A DNA stretch of 64,000 bases from Acinetobacter equi (GTDB taxonomy: Bacteria; Pseudomonadota; Gammaproteobacteria; Pseudomonadales; Moraxellaceae): positions 2,046,001 through 2,110,000 of the forward strand of contig NZ_CP012808.1 of assembly GCF_001307195.1 (NCBI RefSeq), given 5' to 3'. Below the pieces are notes generated by a model. That model saw only the letters and a list, made by a program, of their open reading frames with translations. It was not told the origin of the DNA and did no database searches. Numbering within the stretch: the stretch's first letter is position 1; each line of letters begins with the position of its first letter. A program made the position numbers and the translations under genes. Below, piece by piece: positions 8,168 to 18,131 of the stretch.

Positions 8168-8614
8168 TTAAGCAAGCTTTGCTTTAATTTTTGCAGAAAC
8201 TTGAGCAGGATCGGCGCGCCCGGCTATGAGCGGACGCAGAGAGTTCATCACCTTACCCATATCTTTCATGCTAGTAGCTTCTTGCGCAGCAATAGTTTGC
8301 GCAATGATGGAATCAAGCTCTTCCTCAGTCATAGCTTCTGGTAGAAATTGAGATAAAACATCAACTTCAGCTTGTTCCTTACTAGCTAAATCTTCACGAC
8401 CAGCACCTTCAAAGGCTTTGATCGATTCTTTACGTTGTTTTATTTGCTTTTCAATGACCGCAAGAACTTGTTGATCATTAAGTTCAATACGATCATCGAC
8501 TTCAATTTGCTTAATTGCCGCTTGCAGACTACGTATGACCGTCAACTTATCCATTTCTTTAGCACGCATTGTTGCTTTTAAAACTTCAGTTATTTGGTTT
8601 TTTAAAGTAGTCAT
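8168..8614 (-). CDS. yqeY: GatB/YqeY domain-containing protein
   Basis: Cytoplasmic 148-residue all-helical protein of the YqeY family, related to the tail domain of the amidotransferase subunit GatB that touches tRNA. Visible marks are the N-terminal LKATMRAKEMDKLTVIRSLQAAIK and the C-terminal GKVMNSLRPLIAGRADPAQVSAKIKAKL. Full length for the family; exact role unproven. It follows rpsU with a 33-bp gap on the same strand and is very likely cotranscribed. In many proteobacteria dnaG and rpoD come next, but here the cluster ends and a convergent gene follows. Confidence 0.92.
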   Translation of the reverse strand: MTTLKNQITEVLKATMRAKEMDKLTVIRSLQAAIKQIEVDDRIELNDQQVLAVIEKQIKQRKESIKAFEGAGREDLASKEQAEVDVLSQFLPEAMTEEELDSIIAQTIAAQEATSMKDMGKVMNSLRPLIAGRADPAQVSAKIKAKLA

Positions 8615-8647
8615 TATTTATTCCAAGCAGTCAATCACAAATTAATC

Positions 8648-8863
8648 TTAGTAAAGGCGTGTAGTACGAATTGATTCGCGAGCCAATTTCTTTTGGTAAC
8701 GTTTAACAGCAGCAGCTTTTTTACGTTTACGCTCTTGAGTTGGTTTTTCGTAGAATTCACGTTTACGAACGTCAGCTAAAACACCTGCTTTTTCGCAAGA
8801 ACGTTTAAAACGACGGATAGCTACGTCTACTGGTTCGCCTTCTTTCAATTTAACTTGTGGCAT
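8648..8863 (-). CDS. rpsU: 30S ribosomal protein S21
   Basis: The 71-residue S21 of the small ribosomal subunit, involved in initiation of translation. [20 protein letters not shown], then [18 protein letters not shown] and a basic tail are typical of the family. ATG at 8863 is preceded by a good site (TGAGGATTCTTC). First gene of rpsU-yqeY, reading away from tsaD. The leader contains a short hairpin (CCTTC/GAAGG, about 8909-8928) that could take part in regulation. Confidence 0.97.
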   Translation of the reverse strand: MPQVKLKEGEPVDVAIRRFKRSCEKAGVLADVRKREFYEKPTQERKRKKAAAVKRYQKKLARESIRTTRLY

Positions 8864-8932
8864 GAAGAATCCTCATTAAGTTATGGATAAGATCTCAGGC
8901 GAAATTGCCTTCGATCACAAGTGAAGGTCAGT

Positions 8933-8961
8933 ATTTTACTCATTTACATCTCATACCACAA
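8933..8961 (-). promoter_or_regulatory. Probable rpsU promoter
   Basis: Minus strand -35 TTGTGG (8956-8961), 17-bp spacer, -10 TAAAAT (8933-8938), about 70 bp before the rpsU ATG. It overlaps the divergent tsaD promoter. Confidence 0.5.
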
Positions 8962-8970
8962 GTCTATAAT
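8943..8970 (+). promoter_or_regulatory. Probable tsaD promoter
   Basis: -35 TTTACA (8943-8948), 16-bp spacer, perfect -10 TATAAT (8965-8970), about 39 bp before the tsaD ATG. Confidence 0.6.
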
Positions 8971-9009
8971 AGTAAGTGCATAAAATTGATATAGGTTATA
9001 GGCAGTTTA

Positions 9010-10035
9010 ATGATCGTTTTGGGCTTAGAAACTTCGTGTGATGAGACTGGACTTGCATTGTATGACAGTGAGCAAGGGTTGCGCGGACAAGTACTGTACA
9101 GCCAGATTAAACTGCATGCAGAATATGGTGGTGTAGTTCCTGAATTAGCATCACGAGATCATGTTCGTAAGTTAATTCCATTAATTAATCAACTACTTGA
9201 GCAAAGTGGTGTGAAGAAATCTGAAATTGATGCAGTGGCGTATACACGCGGACCAGGCTTAATGGGTGCATTAATGACAGGTGCTTTATTTGGGCGCACT
9301 TTAGCTTTTGCGTTAAATAAGCCAGCGATTGGGGTACATCATATGGAAGGACATATGCTGGCACCACTTTTATCAAAAACTCCTCCAAAATTTCCATTTG
9401 TTGCTCTTTTAGTCTCAGGTGGACACTCTCAACTCATGGCAGCTTATGGAATTGGTCAATATGAGTTATTGGGTGAGTCGATTGATGATGCGGCAGGAGA
9501 AGCATTTGATAAAGTAGCAAAAATGATGGGACTTCCATATCCAGGTGGTCCAAATATTTCTAAACTTGCAGAAAATGGCGATCCTAATGCATTTGCATTT
9601 CCCCGTCCAATGCTACATCAAGATTTAACTTTTTCATTTAGTGGATTGAAAACAGCAGTTTCTGTACAAATGAAAAAACTAAATGGTGAGAATCGTGATG
9701 CAGATATTGCGGCTAGTTTCCAAGAAGCAATTGTAGATACTTTAGTTAAAAAATCTGTAAAAGCACTGAAACAAACTGGTTTAAAACGCTTAGTTATTGC
9801 TGGTGGTGTGAGTGCAAATAAACGTTTACGTGAACGTTTAGAAGCAGATTTAGCTAAAATTAAAGCAACTGTTTATTATGCAGAGCCTGCGCTTTGTACA
9901 GATAATGGAGCGATGATTGCTTTTGCTGGTTATCAGCGTTTAAAAGCAGGTCAACATGATGGTTTAGCTGTTACAACGACACCACGGTGGCCAATGACAG
10001 AATTGAAAAATCCAAATGAAATTGAATCAGCTTAG
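9010..10035 (+). CDS. tsaD: tRNA N6-adenosine threonylcarbamoyltransferase TsaD
   Basis: Transfers the threonylcarbamoyl group to A37 of ANN-decoding tRNAs, with TsaB, TsaE and TsaC. 341 residues, the usual length. N-terminal ASKHA signature [14 protein letters not shown]; metal-binding H111-x3-H115 (HHMEGH); GGHSQL and the C-terminal [13 protein letters not shown] with the third ligand Asp. Start ATG 9010 is the only one giving the canonical N-terminus. Divergent from rpsU across 146 bp, an arrangement common in gammaproteobacteria. Confidence 0.97.
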   Translation: MIVLGLETSCDETGLALYDSEQGLRGQVLYSQIKLHAEYGGVVPELASRDHVRKLIPLINQLLEQSGVKKSEIDAVAYTRGPGLMGALMTGALFGRTLAFALNKPAIGVHHMEGHMLAPLLSKTPPKFPFVALLVSGGHSQLMAAYGIGQYELLGESIDDAAGEAFDKVAKMMGLPYPGGPNISKLAENGDPNAFAFPRPMLHQDLTFSFSGLKTAVSVQMKKLNGENRDADIAASFQEAIVDTLVKKSVKALKQTGLKRLVIAGGVSANKRLRERLEADLAKIKATVYYAEPALCTDNGAMIAFAGYQRLKAGQHDGLAVTTTPRWPMTELKNPNEIESA

Positions 10036-10058
10036 TTTTTGAATGATTTAGTTTGATT

Positions 10059-10087
10059 AAAAAAGAGGCTTAATGCCTCTTTTTTTT
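10059..10087 (+). terminator. Rho-independent terminator of tsaD
   Basis: Arms AAAAAGAGGC and GCCTCTTTTT around TTAAT, followed by more T residues, 24 bp after the stop. Confidence 0.88.
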
Positions 10088-10232
10088 ATGTAAATTTTAA
10101 TCAATAGATATTCATTAAAAAGATATCTAAAAAAGTTAATAACTAAGCATTTTTGTTTTCTTTTGATTTTATAAAATTAAAAATAATCTGTTTGCTATTC
10201 ATATGTATATTTTTAAATATTGAGGGCATACG

Positions 10233-11456
10233 ATGACTGTATTTATTGATCCAAGTCAAAATAAAATTAATCGAAAGTATGATTATATTCAAAGCCAAGA
10301 GTTTATAGATTTTCTTAATTTTTTGGAAGAAGATGCTGCTGAAAGGCAAAGAGGTGGTGGTGCTGCACCGTATAAGGCAGTTGAATATATAAAAAAAATC
10401 AAATTAGGTGCATTACGTTTGCCAGTGGAATTAGGTGGTAAGGGACTAAGTATTGAAGAGTTATTTAAAGTTTTTATTGAAATAGCACAATTTGATAATG
10501 ACATTCCACAAATTTTACGTTCACATTTTCAGTTTGTAGAAGATCTTTTACGTTCAAATCATGAAGAATTTCAGAGCTATTGGATTGAAAAAATTTTGCA
10601 AGGTCAAATTATTGGCAATGCTTTCACTGAGCCTGTGAGTGCAGCTGTTGTTGGCAATGGTGAATATCACACTAAGTTGGTTCAAGTAAATGGCAACTAT
10701 GAAGTTTCTGGAACTAAAATATTTTCAACAGGCACATTGTATGCAGATTATGTCTCGATTCGTGTTAATGATGAGCAAGGTCAATCTTTATCGGTAATTG
10801 TTCCTACAGACCGTGAAGGTGTAACACGATTAGATGATTGGGATGGAATTGGACAAAAATTTACAGCCAGTGGAACAACAACCTTTGAACATGTAAAAGT
10901 ATATAAGCATGAAATTTATAGTGTTTTAGCAGAACAAGTAAAATTTAAACCATTCACACAATTGCTATTACATTCAATTGTTGCGGGAATTGTAAAAGCA
11001 ATTTCGCGAGAAGCCATAGAGTTGGTACAAAAAAGACAACGAACATTTGTTTATGCTGTGAGTCAAGCACCGCAGAAAGATCCTTTATTATTGGAAACAG
11101 TAGGGGAAATTGCAGCATCTGCTTATATTATTGAGAATGCTGTATTAAATGCAGCACATGCACAAGATTGCGCATTTAAAAGTACAGTCAATGGTGTGAC
11201 AGATTATGCCTTAAGTCATCAGGCAGCATTAGAAGCTTCTCTGGTCAAAATTGCGATTGAGCCTTTAGCATTAAAAGCAGCAGGTCAGTTGTTTGATGTT
11301 ACAGGTGCTTCATCTACACGATTAAAATATGATTTAGACCGTCATTGGCGCAATATTCGTACATTGGCCTCTCATAATCCTGCTCAATTTAAAGCATATG
11401 CTGTTGGGAATTTATTAGTAAATCAAGTCGATTTACCAAATAATGTATATTTTTGA
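10233..11456 (+). CDS. Acyl-CoA dehydrogenase family flavoprotein, SfnB/DszC-like
   Basis: 407-residue flavoprotein of the acyl-CoA dehydrogenase fold. It has the helical N-domain with LPVELGGKGLSIEELFKV (about residues 68-85), the beta-barrel middle (NAFTEPVSAAVVG, then VSGTKIFSTGTLYADYVSI) and a C-terminal helical bundle. The short barrel motifs and the ending FDVTGASSTRLKYDLDRHWRNIRTLASHNPAQFK (quoted in part) are those of the SfnB/SfnC/DszC branch, flavin-dependent oxidoreductases or monooxygenases often tied to organosulfur use, rather than fatty-acid dehydrogenases. ATG 10233 lies six bases after GAGGG. Isolated by terminators and the convergent gene, so substrate is unknown. Confidence 0.7.
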   Translation: MTVFIDPSQNKINRKYDYIQSQEFIDFLNFLEEDAAERQRGGGAAPYKAVEYIKKIKLGALRLPVELGGKGLSIEELFKVFIEIAQFDNDIPQILRSHFQFVEDLLRSNHEEFQSYWIEKILQGQIIGNAFTEPVSAAVVGNGEYHTKLVQVNGNYEVSGTKIFSTGTLYADYVSIRVNDEQGQSLSVIVPTDREGVTRLDDWDGIGQKFTASGTTTFEHVKVYKHEIYSVLAEQVKFKPFTQLLLHSIVAGIVKAISREAIELVQKRQRTFVYAVSQAPQKDPLLLETVGEIAASAYIIENAVLNAAHAQDCAFKSTVNGVTDYALSHQAALEASLVKIAIEPLALKAAGQLFDVTGASSTRLKYDLDRHWRNIRTLASHNPAQFKAYAVGNLLVNQVDLPNNVYF

Positions 11457-11600
11457 TGATAAATAGCGTATTTAAAAAATTATGATCGATTTCCTCTCTA
11501 ATTGTAGCGAGGAAATTGAGAAAATTTGATATTCTAAAGTTTGATTGTTGATAACGTTACAATGTGAAAATATTTAAAGAGAAAATTATTTATCCACAAA

Positions 11601-11623
11601 TAAAAAACCACCCGAAGGTGGTT
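11601..11623 (-). terminator. Rho-independent terminator of the small membrane protein gene
   Basis: Seven-pair stem (AACCACC/GGTGGTT) with a CGAA loop; the A run at 11602-11607 gives a U tail on the minus strand. It ends the gene at 11639-11998. Confidence 0.85.
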
Positions 11624-11638
11624 GGATTAAACATATTT

Positions 11639-11998
11639 TTATTTTTTTAGTAAACGCATAAGGGTGAGATTAATCAAAATTCCAAATTGCAGTAATAAAA
11701 AACTAGCACCTAAAAACTTCCAAAGCTGTTGAGGAATTTGCTTAAAAACATCTAAAAACAAAGCAATAAAAGCAACAATAATCAATGCTAAAATAGTTGA
11801 GTGAATATATTTATTAGGTGCTGCTTTATGTGCAAGAAAATAACCTATCACGACAAATCCAGTAAAAAATGTAGGATTAATAATCGCTTCAAGCTGTTGT
11901 TTATCTAAAAATTGATAACCAATCATGGTCATAGCAAAGACCACAAGAATCATTGCAAAAAGTAAGCTGATGCCAAAGGCAAAATATTTAAAATTCAT
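11639..11998 (-). CDS. Small integral membrane protein of unknown function
   Basis: 119 residues forming four predicted membrane helices (roughly 5-28, 42-57, 66-84 and 95-115) joined by short loops such as HKAAPNKYIHST. I recognise no family motif or catalytic residues. It has its own terminator and lies 101 bp upstream of nothing on its strand except the end of mutS, so it is probably read from its own promoter or by read-through from mutS. Real by frame length and membrane pattern; function unknown. Confidence 0.65.
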   Translation of the reverse strand: MNFKYFAFGISLLFAMILVVFAMTMIGYQFLDKQQLEAIINPTFFTGFVVIGYFLAHKAAPNKYIHSTILALIIVAFIALFLDVFKQIPQQLWKFLGASFLLLQFGILINLTLMRLLKK

Positions 11999-12065
11999 AA
12001 GTCATACAAGCTACGTAATTAAAGAGACTGTAAGGGAAAGGTGCATATTTGCAAAGTATTTTTAG

Positions 12066-12090
12066 CCTAGCCACTAAAATTTAGGCTAGG
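12066..12090. repeat. Stable hairpin after mutS
   Basis: CCTAGCC and GGCTAGG form a seven-pair stem with an 11-nt loop just past the mutS stop. There is no U run after it on the minus strand, so it is not a standard terminator; it may protect the mRNA 3' end. Confidence 0.45.
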
Positions 12091-12099
12091 CAAACTGAT

Positions 12100-14727
12100 T
12101 TAAGCTTTTAATTGCTCTTTTAAAGCATAGAGCTGTTCTAGAGCTTGTCTTGGCGTTAAGTTGTCAACATCAATTGATTTTAATAACTCTAATGCAGCTG
12201 AAGGTTTTTCAACTTCAATAATGTGTTCTATAACATCAGGTTCCTGATTTGAAAACAAATCATTTTGAACAGCAGTATTTACATTTTTGTGCTGTTGTTT
12301 TTCTAAAATTTTTAAACGATTTTGTGCATCTTTAATGACGTTGGCTGGAATGCCTGCAAGTTTAGCAACTTGTAAACCATGACTCTGACTTGCAGGTCCA
12401 GCTTGAACTTTATGCAACAAAATTAGATTGCCATTGAGTTCTTTTGCCGTCACATGATAATTATCAATTCCTACTTCCTTACCTAACTCTGTAAGTTCAA
12501 AGTAGTGTGTTGCAAATAAGCATAAGCATTTAATGCGTTTTGCTAAATCAAGTACACATGCCCAAGCTAAAGATAAGCCATCATAAGTACTTGTACCTCG
12601 TCCAACTTCATCCATTAATACGAGAGATTGATTGGTTGCATGATGAAGAATTTGTGATGTTTCAGTCATTTCAACCATGAAGGTTGATTTACCTGTAGAT
12701 AAATCATCGGCAGAACCAATACGGGTAAAGATACGATCAATTGGTCCAATGGTTGCTGTTTGAGCTGGCACAAAACTGCCGCAATATGCCAATAATGTGA
12801 TGAGCGCTGTTTGTCTCATGAACGTTGATTTACCTCCCATGTTTGGCCCAGTCACAATGGCTAAACGATGGTTAAAGTCGAGGGTCGTATCATTGGGTGT
12901 AAATGCAGACTTACTTAACGATTCTACAACGGGATGACGACCTGCTTGAATTTTTACACCAATTTCAGGGCTAAATTCAGGACGTGCCCAATTTTTAAGG
13001 CGAGCTTGATGGGCAAAGTTAGCAATTAAGTCAATTTGTGCAATCGCGCTACTCATCATTTGTAAGTTTGCGATATCGGTGCGTAGCTCATCAAGAAGCA
13101 TTTCAAAGAGCATTTTTTCACGTGCTAAAGCACGAGATTCACTTGATAATACTTTATCTTCAAAAGATTTTAATTCAGGTGTGATATAGCGTTCAGCATT
13201 TTTAAGCGTCTGTCTACGAATGTAATGATCAGGTGCCTGAGCAGCTTGTCCACGTGTAAGCTCAATATAGTAGCCACTCACACGGTTATAGCCAATTTTT
13301 AAGGTATTAATACCTGTTGCTTCACGCTCTTGAATTTCTAAATCAATTAAAAATTGTCCAGCATGATCACGAATTTTACGTAGTTCATCAAGTTCTGTAT
13401 CGAAACCTTCTGCAATTACATTACCATCACGTAAAAGCACAGGTGGATTTTCAACAATCGCTGACATTAAGCGTTGATGCAGACCGTTAAAATCGCCTAA
13501 TTCTTCATTCAGTTGCTGAATTAAATCAACGGATTCATTTTGAAGAATAGGTTGAAGTGCATGACGTAAATATGGAATTTGAGCACAAGCTTGACGAAGC
13601 TGGACTAAATCACGCGGACGAGCACTGCCTAATGCTACACGGCTCAACACACGTTCAATATCGCCAATTTCTTTAAGGACTAAGCGAATAGGTGATTCAT
13701 GGTAACCTTTGACCATGCTCTGAATAGCATCTAAACGGGCATCTAAAATTTTAGTATCACGTAATGGTTGCATGAGCGTACGACTCAGTAAACGACTACC
13801 CATTGCAGTTTGGCAATCATTAATCAGCTGAAATAAAGATGTGCCATGCTCAAATAGAGGATCAATAAGTTCAAGATTACGACGAGTAACAGGATCTAAT
13901 GCAATAAAGTCTGTGCTTTGTTCTAATTGTATTGAGCGAATATGGGGAAGGGCTGTTTTTTGGGTTTCTTTTGCATAATGAATAAGTGATGCAGCAGCAG
14001 CTTTGGCTAAAGGAAGGTGGTCTATACCAAAACCAGAAAGAGTAGAAACTGAAAGCTGATCACATAAAGTTTTTTGTGCGTTATTTAAGTTAAAGTCAAC
14101 GTTTGGGCGTTTCGTGACAGGACATTCAATTTGTCTTTTGATTTGCTCAATAATATTTTGATCAACAATATCTTCATCAATTAAAATTTCGCTTGGCATA
14201 AGTCGTGCCAATTCAATCATTAATTGTTCAGGTTGATAATCTTGTTGTTGGACCTTGAAAATACTCGCACTTAAATCGAGTAGTGCAATACCGATTTGAT
14301 TTTGTTGAATGCATAAAGCAACTAAATTTGAAGTTTGGTGTGCATTGAGTAAGGCATCATCGGTTAATGTACCTGGTGTAATAATACGAACAACACCACG
14401 TTCAACAGGTCCTTTTCCTGTTACTTCCCCTAGTTGCTCACAGATAACAACAGTTTCCCCTTTTTTCACAAGGCGTGCTAAATAACCTTCTGCTGCATGA
14501 AAAGGTACACCTGCCATTGGAATAGGTTCACCATTGGCTTTACCACGATGTGTTAAGGTAATACCTAAAAGTTTTGCTGCTTTATGAGCATCTTCAAAAA
14601 ATAGTTCATAGAAATCTCCCATACGATAAAACATCAAAGAATGAGGATGTTGTACTTTTACGGACATGTACTGTTGCATCATTGGCGTAAGTGTTGAGAA
14701 GTCAGTCATGTTTGCCGCAAGGTTCAT
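12100..14727 (-). CDS. mutS: DNA mismatch repair protein MutS
   Basis: Mismatch-recognition ATPase of 875 residues. The N-terminal mismatch-binding domain has [11 protein letters not shown] and [12 protein letters not shown] with the wedge Phe; the ATPase has Walker [10 protein letters not shown] (from about residue 627), [12 protein letters not shown] and [11 protein letters not shown]; the C-terminal tail has [20 protein letters not shown] start at ATG 14727 ([10 protein letters not shown]), which has AGGA ten bases upstream; an in-frame TTG at 14754 and an ATG at 14709 are alternatives. Not in an operon with mutL here. Confidence 0.95.
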   Translation of the reverse strand: MNLAANMTDFSTLTPMMQQYMSVKVQHPHSLMFYRMGDFYELFFEDAHKAAKLLGITLTHRGKANGEPIPMAGVPFHAAEGYLARLVKKGETVVICEQLGEVTGKGPVERGVVRIITPGTLTDDALLNAHQTSNLVALCIQQNQIGIALLDLSASIFKVQQQDYQPEQLMIELARLMPSEILIDEDIVDQNIIEQIKRQIECPVTKRPNVDFNLNNAQKTLCDQLSVSTLSGFGIDHLPLAKAAAASLIHYAKETQKTALPHIRSIQLEQSTDFIALDPVTRRNLELIDPLFEHGTSLFQLINDCQTAMGSRLLSRTLMQPLRDTKILDARLDAIQSMVKGYHESPIRLVLKEIGDIERVLSRVALGSARPRDLVQLRQACAQIPYLRHALQPILQNESVDLIQQLNEELGDFNGLHQRLMSAIVENPPVLLRDGNVIAEGFDTELDELRKIRDHAGQFLIDLEIQEREATGINTLKIGYNRVSGYYIELTRGQAAQAPDHYIRRQTLKNAERYITPELKSFEDKVLSSESRALAREKMLFEMLLDELRTDIANLQMMSSAIAQIDLIANFAHQARLKNWARPEFSPEIGVKIQAGRHPVVESLSKSAFTPNDTTLDFNHRLAIVTGPNMGGKSTFMRQTALITLLAYCGSFVPAQTATIGPIDRIFTRIGSADDLSTGKSTFMVEMTETSQILHHATNQSLVLMDEVGRGTSTYDGLSLAWACVLDLAKRIKCLCLFATHYFELTELGKEVGIDNYHVTAKELNGNLILLHKVQAGPASQSHGLQVAKLAGIPANVIKDAQNRLKILEKQQHKNVNTAVQNDLFSNQEPDVIEHIIEVEKPSAALELLKSIDVDNLTPRQALEQLYALKEQLKA

Positions 14728-15162
14728 GTATGGGGAGTCCTGTATATTCGTCAATTATAAAAATCAAAGTTGAATTATAAGTAAATGTAAATTAGGCGTG
14801 CAATTCATCTTCGTGTGTAATTTTAGCAAAAAACCAAAACAGAAAGATAAGTTATTCTTTAAATTCTTATTTGCTTAATTACTAGAAGTTATCAGTATGC
14901 ATTGAATAATATTACTTAAAGGTAAATTATGAGTAATTAGTTTAGACGGTTCTAAAGGATGATACATTTTTTTAAATTTACATATTTTTTTGTGATTTAT
15001 TTTTTAAAAAAATAAAATATATTAAAAAAAATTACAATAAATATTAAATATTAAATTAAATTTACTAAAATTAACATTTATGTGATAAATGTATTGTTTT
15101 TGTGTTGAAATTTATATTTAATGGTCGCGTGGATAATTTTCACGCCAAACAATTAGGAAAAT
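14728..15162. other. 435-bp AT-rich region between divergent mutS and the outer-membrane protein gene
   Basis: No gene seen. The segment 15000-15120 is nearly pure A/T with a perfect inverted repeat ACATTTA-TGTGA-TAAATGT (15074-15092) and a weak leader hairpin GCGTG/CACGC (15127-15145) close to the barrel gene start. Promoters for both genes must lie here, but I cannot place them with confidence. Confidence 0.5.
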
Positions 15163-15918
15163 ATGAATATGAAAAAATTAGTACTTTTAGCGACTGTTTT
15201 TGGTGCTTTTTCAGCGGCTCATGCTGATCAATATATTTCAGCAAAATTAGGTGCTTCAATTGTTAAGTCTGATTTAAGTGTTTATTCTGAGGAATATGAT
15301 CTTGAAGCTCCTGCATTGCTGGGTAATGCATATGCATCTGATAAAGAAAAAGATACTGTAATCAATGCTTCAATTGCTTATGGTTGGGCACTTGAGTCAC
15401 TACCGGTACGTGCAGAATTAGAATATACATTCCGTGGCAAAGCTGATGCTAATGGCACAACAAATCGTGCGTATTTTAATGGTTTGGGTGATGTGTATAC
15501 ATACGGTACTGCAGATGCTACAGTTAAATCGCAAAGCTTAATGGCAAATGTATATTACGATTTTAAAAATACATCTGATTTTACACCATACGTATCAGCA
15601 GGGGTTGGTGCGGCTTTCAATAAATTAGATGTAACTGAATATCAAACTGGCTTAGATGGCTCTGCATCTGCTAATGATAAAAAAACTGATTTCGCTTGGT
15701 CGATTGGTGCAGGCGTAAGTTATGCTCTAGATAAAGATTTGGCTCTTGATCTTGGATACCGTTATGTAGACTTAGGTAAAGTGAATGCTTTAACGGTAGC
15801 GCCTTGGTATAGTTCTTATGATGGTGGTGTTACAAGTTTTGTTGGTGCAACAGCATCTGATTACGAAGCAAAATTAAAAAGCCATGACTTTTCTATCGGT
15901 CTTCGTTACAAATTCTAA
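15163..15918 (+). CDS. Outer membrane beta-barrel protein
   Basis: 251 residues with a signal peptide cut after AHA (about residue 21) and a mature protein of alternating strands that ends in LRYKF, the C-terminal Phe signature recognised by the Bam machinery. Strand-like segments include INASIAYGWALESLPVRAELEYTF, SLMANVYYDFKNTSDFTPYVSAGVGAAF and SIGAGVSYALDKDLALDLGYRYVDLG (quoted in parts), typical of eight-stranded OMP_b-brl/Opa-like barrels. Start could be ATG 15163 or 15169 behind TAGGA. Single gene with its own terminator; role (adhesion, porin, structural) unknown. Confidence 0.8.
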   Translation: MNMKKLVLLATVFGAFSAAHADQYISAKLGASIVKSDLSVYSEEYDLEAPALLGNAYASDKEKDTVINASIAYGWALESLPVRAELEYTFRGKADANGTTNRAYFNGLGDVYTYGTADATVKSQSLMANVYYDFKNTSDFTPYVSAGVGAAFNKLDVTEYQTGLDGSASANDKKTDFAWSIGAGVSYALDKDLALDLGYRYVDLGKVNALTVAPWYSSYDGGVTSFVGATASDYEAKLKSHDFSIGLRYKF

Positions 15919-15941
15919 TTTTGATATTTAAAGAAAAATTA

Positions 15942-15970
15942 AAAAAGCCAAGTTATCTTGGCTTTTTTAT
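15942..15970 (+). terminator. Terminator of the outer-membrane protein gene
   Basis: Eleven-pair stem AAAAAGCCAAG/CTTGGCTTTTT with loop TTAT and flanking A and T runs. It may also end the convergent hydrolase gene. Confidence 0.88.
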
Positions 15971-15989
15971 ATATTAAGGTTTGAAATTT

Positions 15990-18011
15990 TTATTTGGACT
16001 TTAATTTTAATTCATCTAAATGCAAATGAAGAATACGTCTTAACTCAAGAACAGCTTCAGGTGTTTCTTGAATAGAATGACCACCATGAATAATTTTTTC
16101 AGACAAAGCATTATCTAAATGAGCGCTTGTGTAGGGAACAATACCATCTGTTATCACGGATGGATCTGAACTTTTTGTGATATTTCCCATAATGCTATGA
16201 AATTTTAGTTCTTTGTAAGGCTGAATATCTTTTGTTATTTTTGTGAAGTCTGAGTTTTTACTTAAATCACTTGGACCATTTTGAATGAGACCATGATTAA
16301 TATCTTTACTTAGATCTTTAATGTTAATTTCACCTTGTAAAGTATCTGCAAATGCACTTAAAAAAGCACCTGGTAATCGAATGATTTTTCGTAGTGCAAG
16401 CGTAAACCATCTGTCTGCATAAGATGTACCACGATGAGGTGCTGAAAGAAAGATCGCACGGCTAAAATTTGGAATGGGCTCCATATTTAAGCGTGCCTGA
16501 AATAAAGGATCTGTCTCAATTTGTGCTTCATATTTTTTATTATTCACCACTTCAATCGCTTTATTTTTAATATCGGCTTTACTCACAAGTAAACGAGCAA
16601 TAATACCCCCCATACTATGACCTACCAATACAGCATCTTTGTAAGCTGAATCTTGGGGATCTACTAATTCAAATCCTTGTTGAATGATGGCATTGATTTG
16701 ATAACGACTTTCCAAAATAGGCATATTAGTTGAATAAAAAACTTGCCATATTTGATAATGATCACGCAAAATGCTATCCCCCATAATATCATTCGTAAGG
16801 CGAATCCAAGCTTCAGGGCTACTTGCTAAACCATGAACTAAAACAACAACTTTTTTATTTGGGTTGTATGGTTCTAGCATATATAAATGAGGCATGGTGA
16901 GATTTTGATCTCGATCAATGAGTGATAAATATGCTGCTTTATTAAGGTTATTTGCAGCTAACCATGAACCATAAGGTGCGGAAAAGTTAGCAGCAAGTGG
17001 GTAGGTTTTATTTTCAATCTCTGTTTGATCGTATAAATATGGATTAAAAATTTTTAATTGAAATTCAGTTTGATTTAAAACATCTTCTTTTGTTGCGGGT
17101 TTTGAAGGTTCAGCAGTAATGGTTGTTGCTAAATATCGTGCTGTATGTAAGTTTGGATTTATGCCTTCAGGATATTGGTAATTTAAAGGATCGACAATAT
17201 ACTTTGTTTTTTCACCTAAATCATTTTTTTTATCATCTGAAAGCTCAAATAAAAATTCAGAACCAAAACCATCACGGCGTGTAATTGAGCGTAAACCTGA
17301 AAAATTAAGATTATAGCTTGGGGCTAGTTGTTCAATTGATTCTCCAGTTTTGGATTTCAGCATATGTGAATTTTCATAATTCACTTTATAGACACTGTCA
17401 CCCATTTTAAGCTCGTGAATTGTCTCTTTAGGGCTATGGCGCTCAGTATAAGATTGTACAAGTTTAGCAATCGCTTGATTGTAAAAATCACGAATTTGTA
17501 CTTGTCTGTTATCAAAAATTCGATCTTCAGGTTTTCGTTCAGTTTTAAATAAGTAGGCATAACTATAGCGAATACTTTTGTCTAGCATAGAAAGTTGTTC
17601 ATCTAAGCATTTTTGATAGTTTTCTAATTCTAATGCTTGTTTTTCTTGTGATCTATGGCTGATTAATAAACTTTTCTTGCAGCTTGAAGTGTCAGCCAAT
17701 GCTTGTGCTTTTGCAAGATATAGTTCACTTGCTGTAGATAAAAGTATTTCATCTTGAATTTCAGGTATTTGATGAAGATCTGTTACGCATTCATTGGGAT
17801 TATCTGTGCAAAATTTAGGATCTTTTCCAGCCATTGATAGCACATTTAGACTTGCTTCACTGAGTTTATTCCGTGAAATAATGCTTTCACGCTCATTTGC
17901 GATACTGACATTTAAAGCTTGTTGTTTAACACTAACGACTTGGCATCCAGTATTAAATAATGCAGTACTTAACATACTAAATATTGCTAGATTCTTTAAT
18001 GGATTAGTCAT
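15990..18011 (-). CDS. Lipoprotein with C-terminal alpha/beta-hydrolase (esterase/lipase) domain
   Basis: 673-residue predicted lipoprotein: signal sequence ending FNTGC (Cys23). Residues about 30-380 form a long Cys-containing N-terminal region I do not recognise. The C-terminal part is an alpha/beta hydrolase: oxyanion strand VVVLVHGLASSPEAW, nucleophile elbow GHSMGG with Ser466, likely acid in ITDGIVPY and catalytic His in HGGHSIQETPEA. Probably an envelope esterase or lipase anchored to the membrane. Monocistronic: a terminator lies before it and 120 bp separates it from the next gene upstream. Substrate unknown. Confidence 0.8.
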   Translation of the reverse strand: MTNPLKNLAIFSMLSTALFNTGCQVVSVKQQALNVSIANERESIISRNKLSEASLNVLSMAGKDPKFCTDNPNECVTDLHQIPEIQDEILLSTASELYLAKAQALADTSSCKKSLLISHRSQEKQALELENYQKCLDEQLSMLDKSIRYSYAYLFKTERKPEDRIFDNRQVQIRDFYNQAIAKLVQSYTERHSPKETIHELKMGDSVYKVNYENSHMLKSKTGESIEQLAPSYNLNFSGLRSITRRDGFGSEFLFELSDDKKNDLGEKTKYIVDPLNYQYPEGINPNLHTARYLATTITAEPSKPATKEDVLNQTEFQLKIFNPYLYDQTEIENKTYPLAANFSAPYGSWLAANNLNKAAYLSLIDRDQNLTMPHLYMLEPYNPNKKVVVLVHGLASSPEAWIRLTNDIMGDSILRDHYQIWQVFYSTNMPILESRYQINAIIQQGFELVDPQDSAYKDAVLVGHSMGGIIARLLVSKADIKNKAIEVVNNKKYEAQIETDPLFQARLNMEPIPNFSRAIFLSAPHRGTSYADRWFTLALRKIIRLPGAFLSAFADTLQGEINIKDLSKDINHGLIQNGPSDLSKNSDFTKITKDIQPYKELKFHSIMGNITKSSDPSVITDGIVPYTSAHLDNALSEKIIHGGHSIQETPEAVLELRRILHLHLDELKLKSK

Positions 18012-18078
18012 GGTAATGTCTGAAAGAGATGCTTGAATTCATAATACGGTGATTCTTTGATATTTCAATTGTAGAAAT

Positions 18079-18108
18079 GAAAAAAAGATCATGTAATGAT
18101 CTTTTTTT
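18079..18108 (-). terminator. Terminator of the TPR-like lipoprotein gene
   Basis: Arms AAAAAAGATCA and TGATCTTTTTT around TGTAA, with A and T runs on both sides; serves the leftward gene ending at 18132. Confidence 0.85.
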
Positions 18109-18131
18109 CATATAACAATAAAAATTTATCG

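Noticed and set aside
10143..10349. 68-codon minus-strand frame before the flavoprotein gene
   Set aside because: Asn/Ile/Lys-rich translation of AT-rich DNA that overlaps the real gene start; no site or motif.
15074..15092. TGTGA element as a CRP site before the outer-membrane gene
   Set aside because: The second half-site TCACA is absent; kept only as an inverted repeat.
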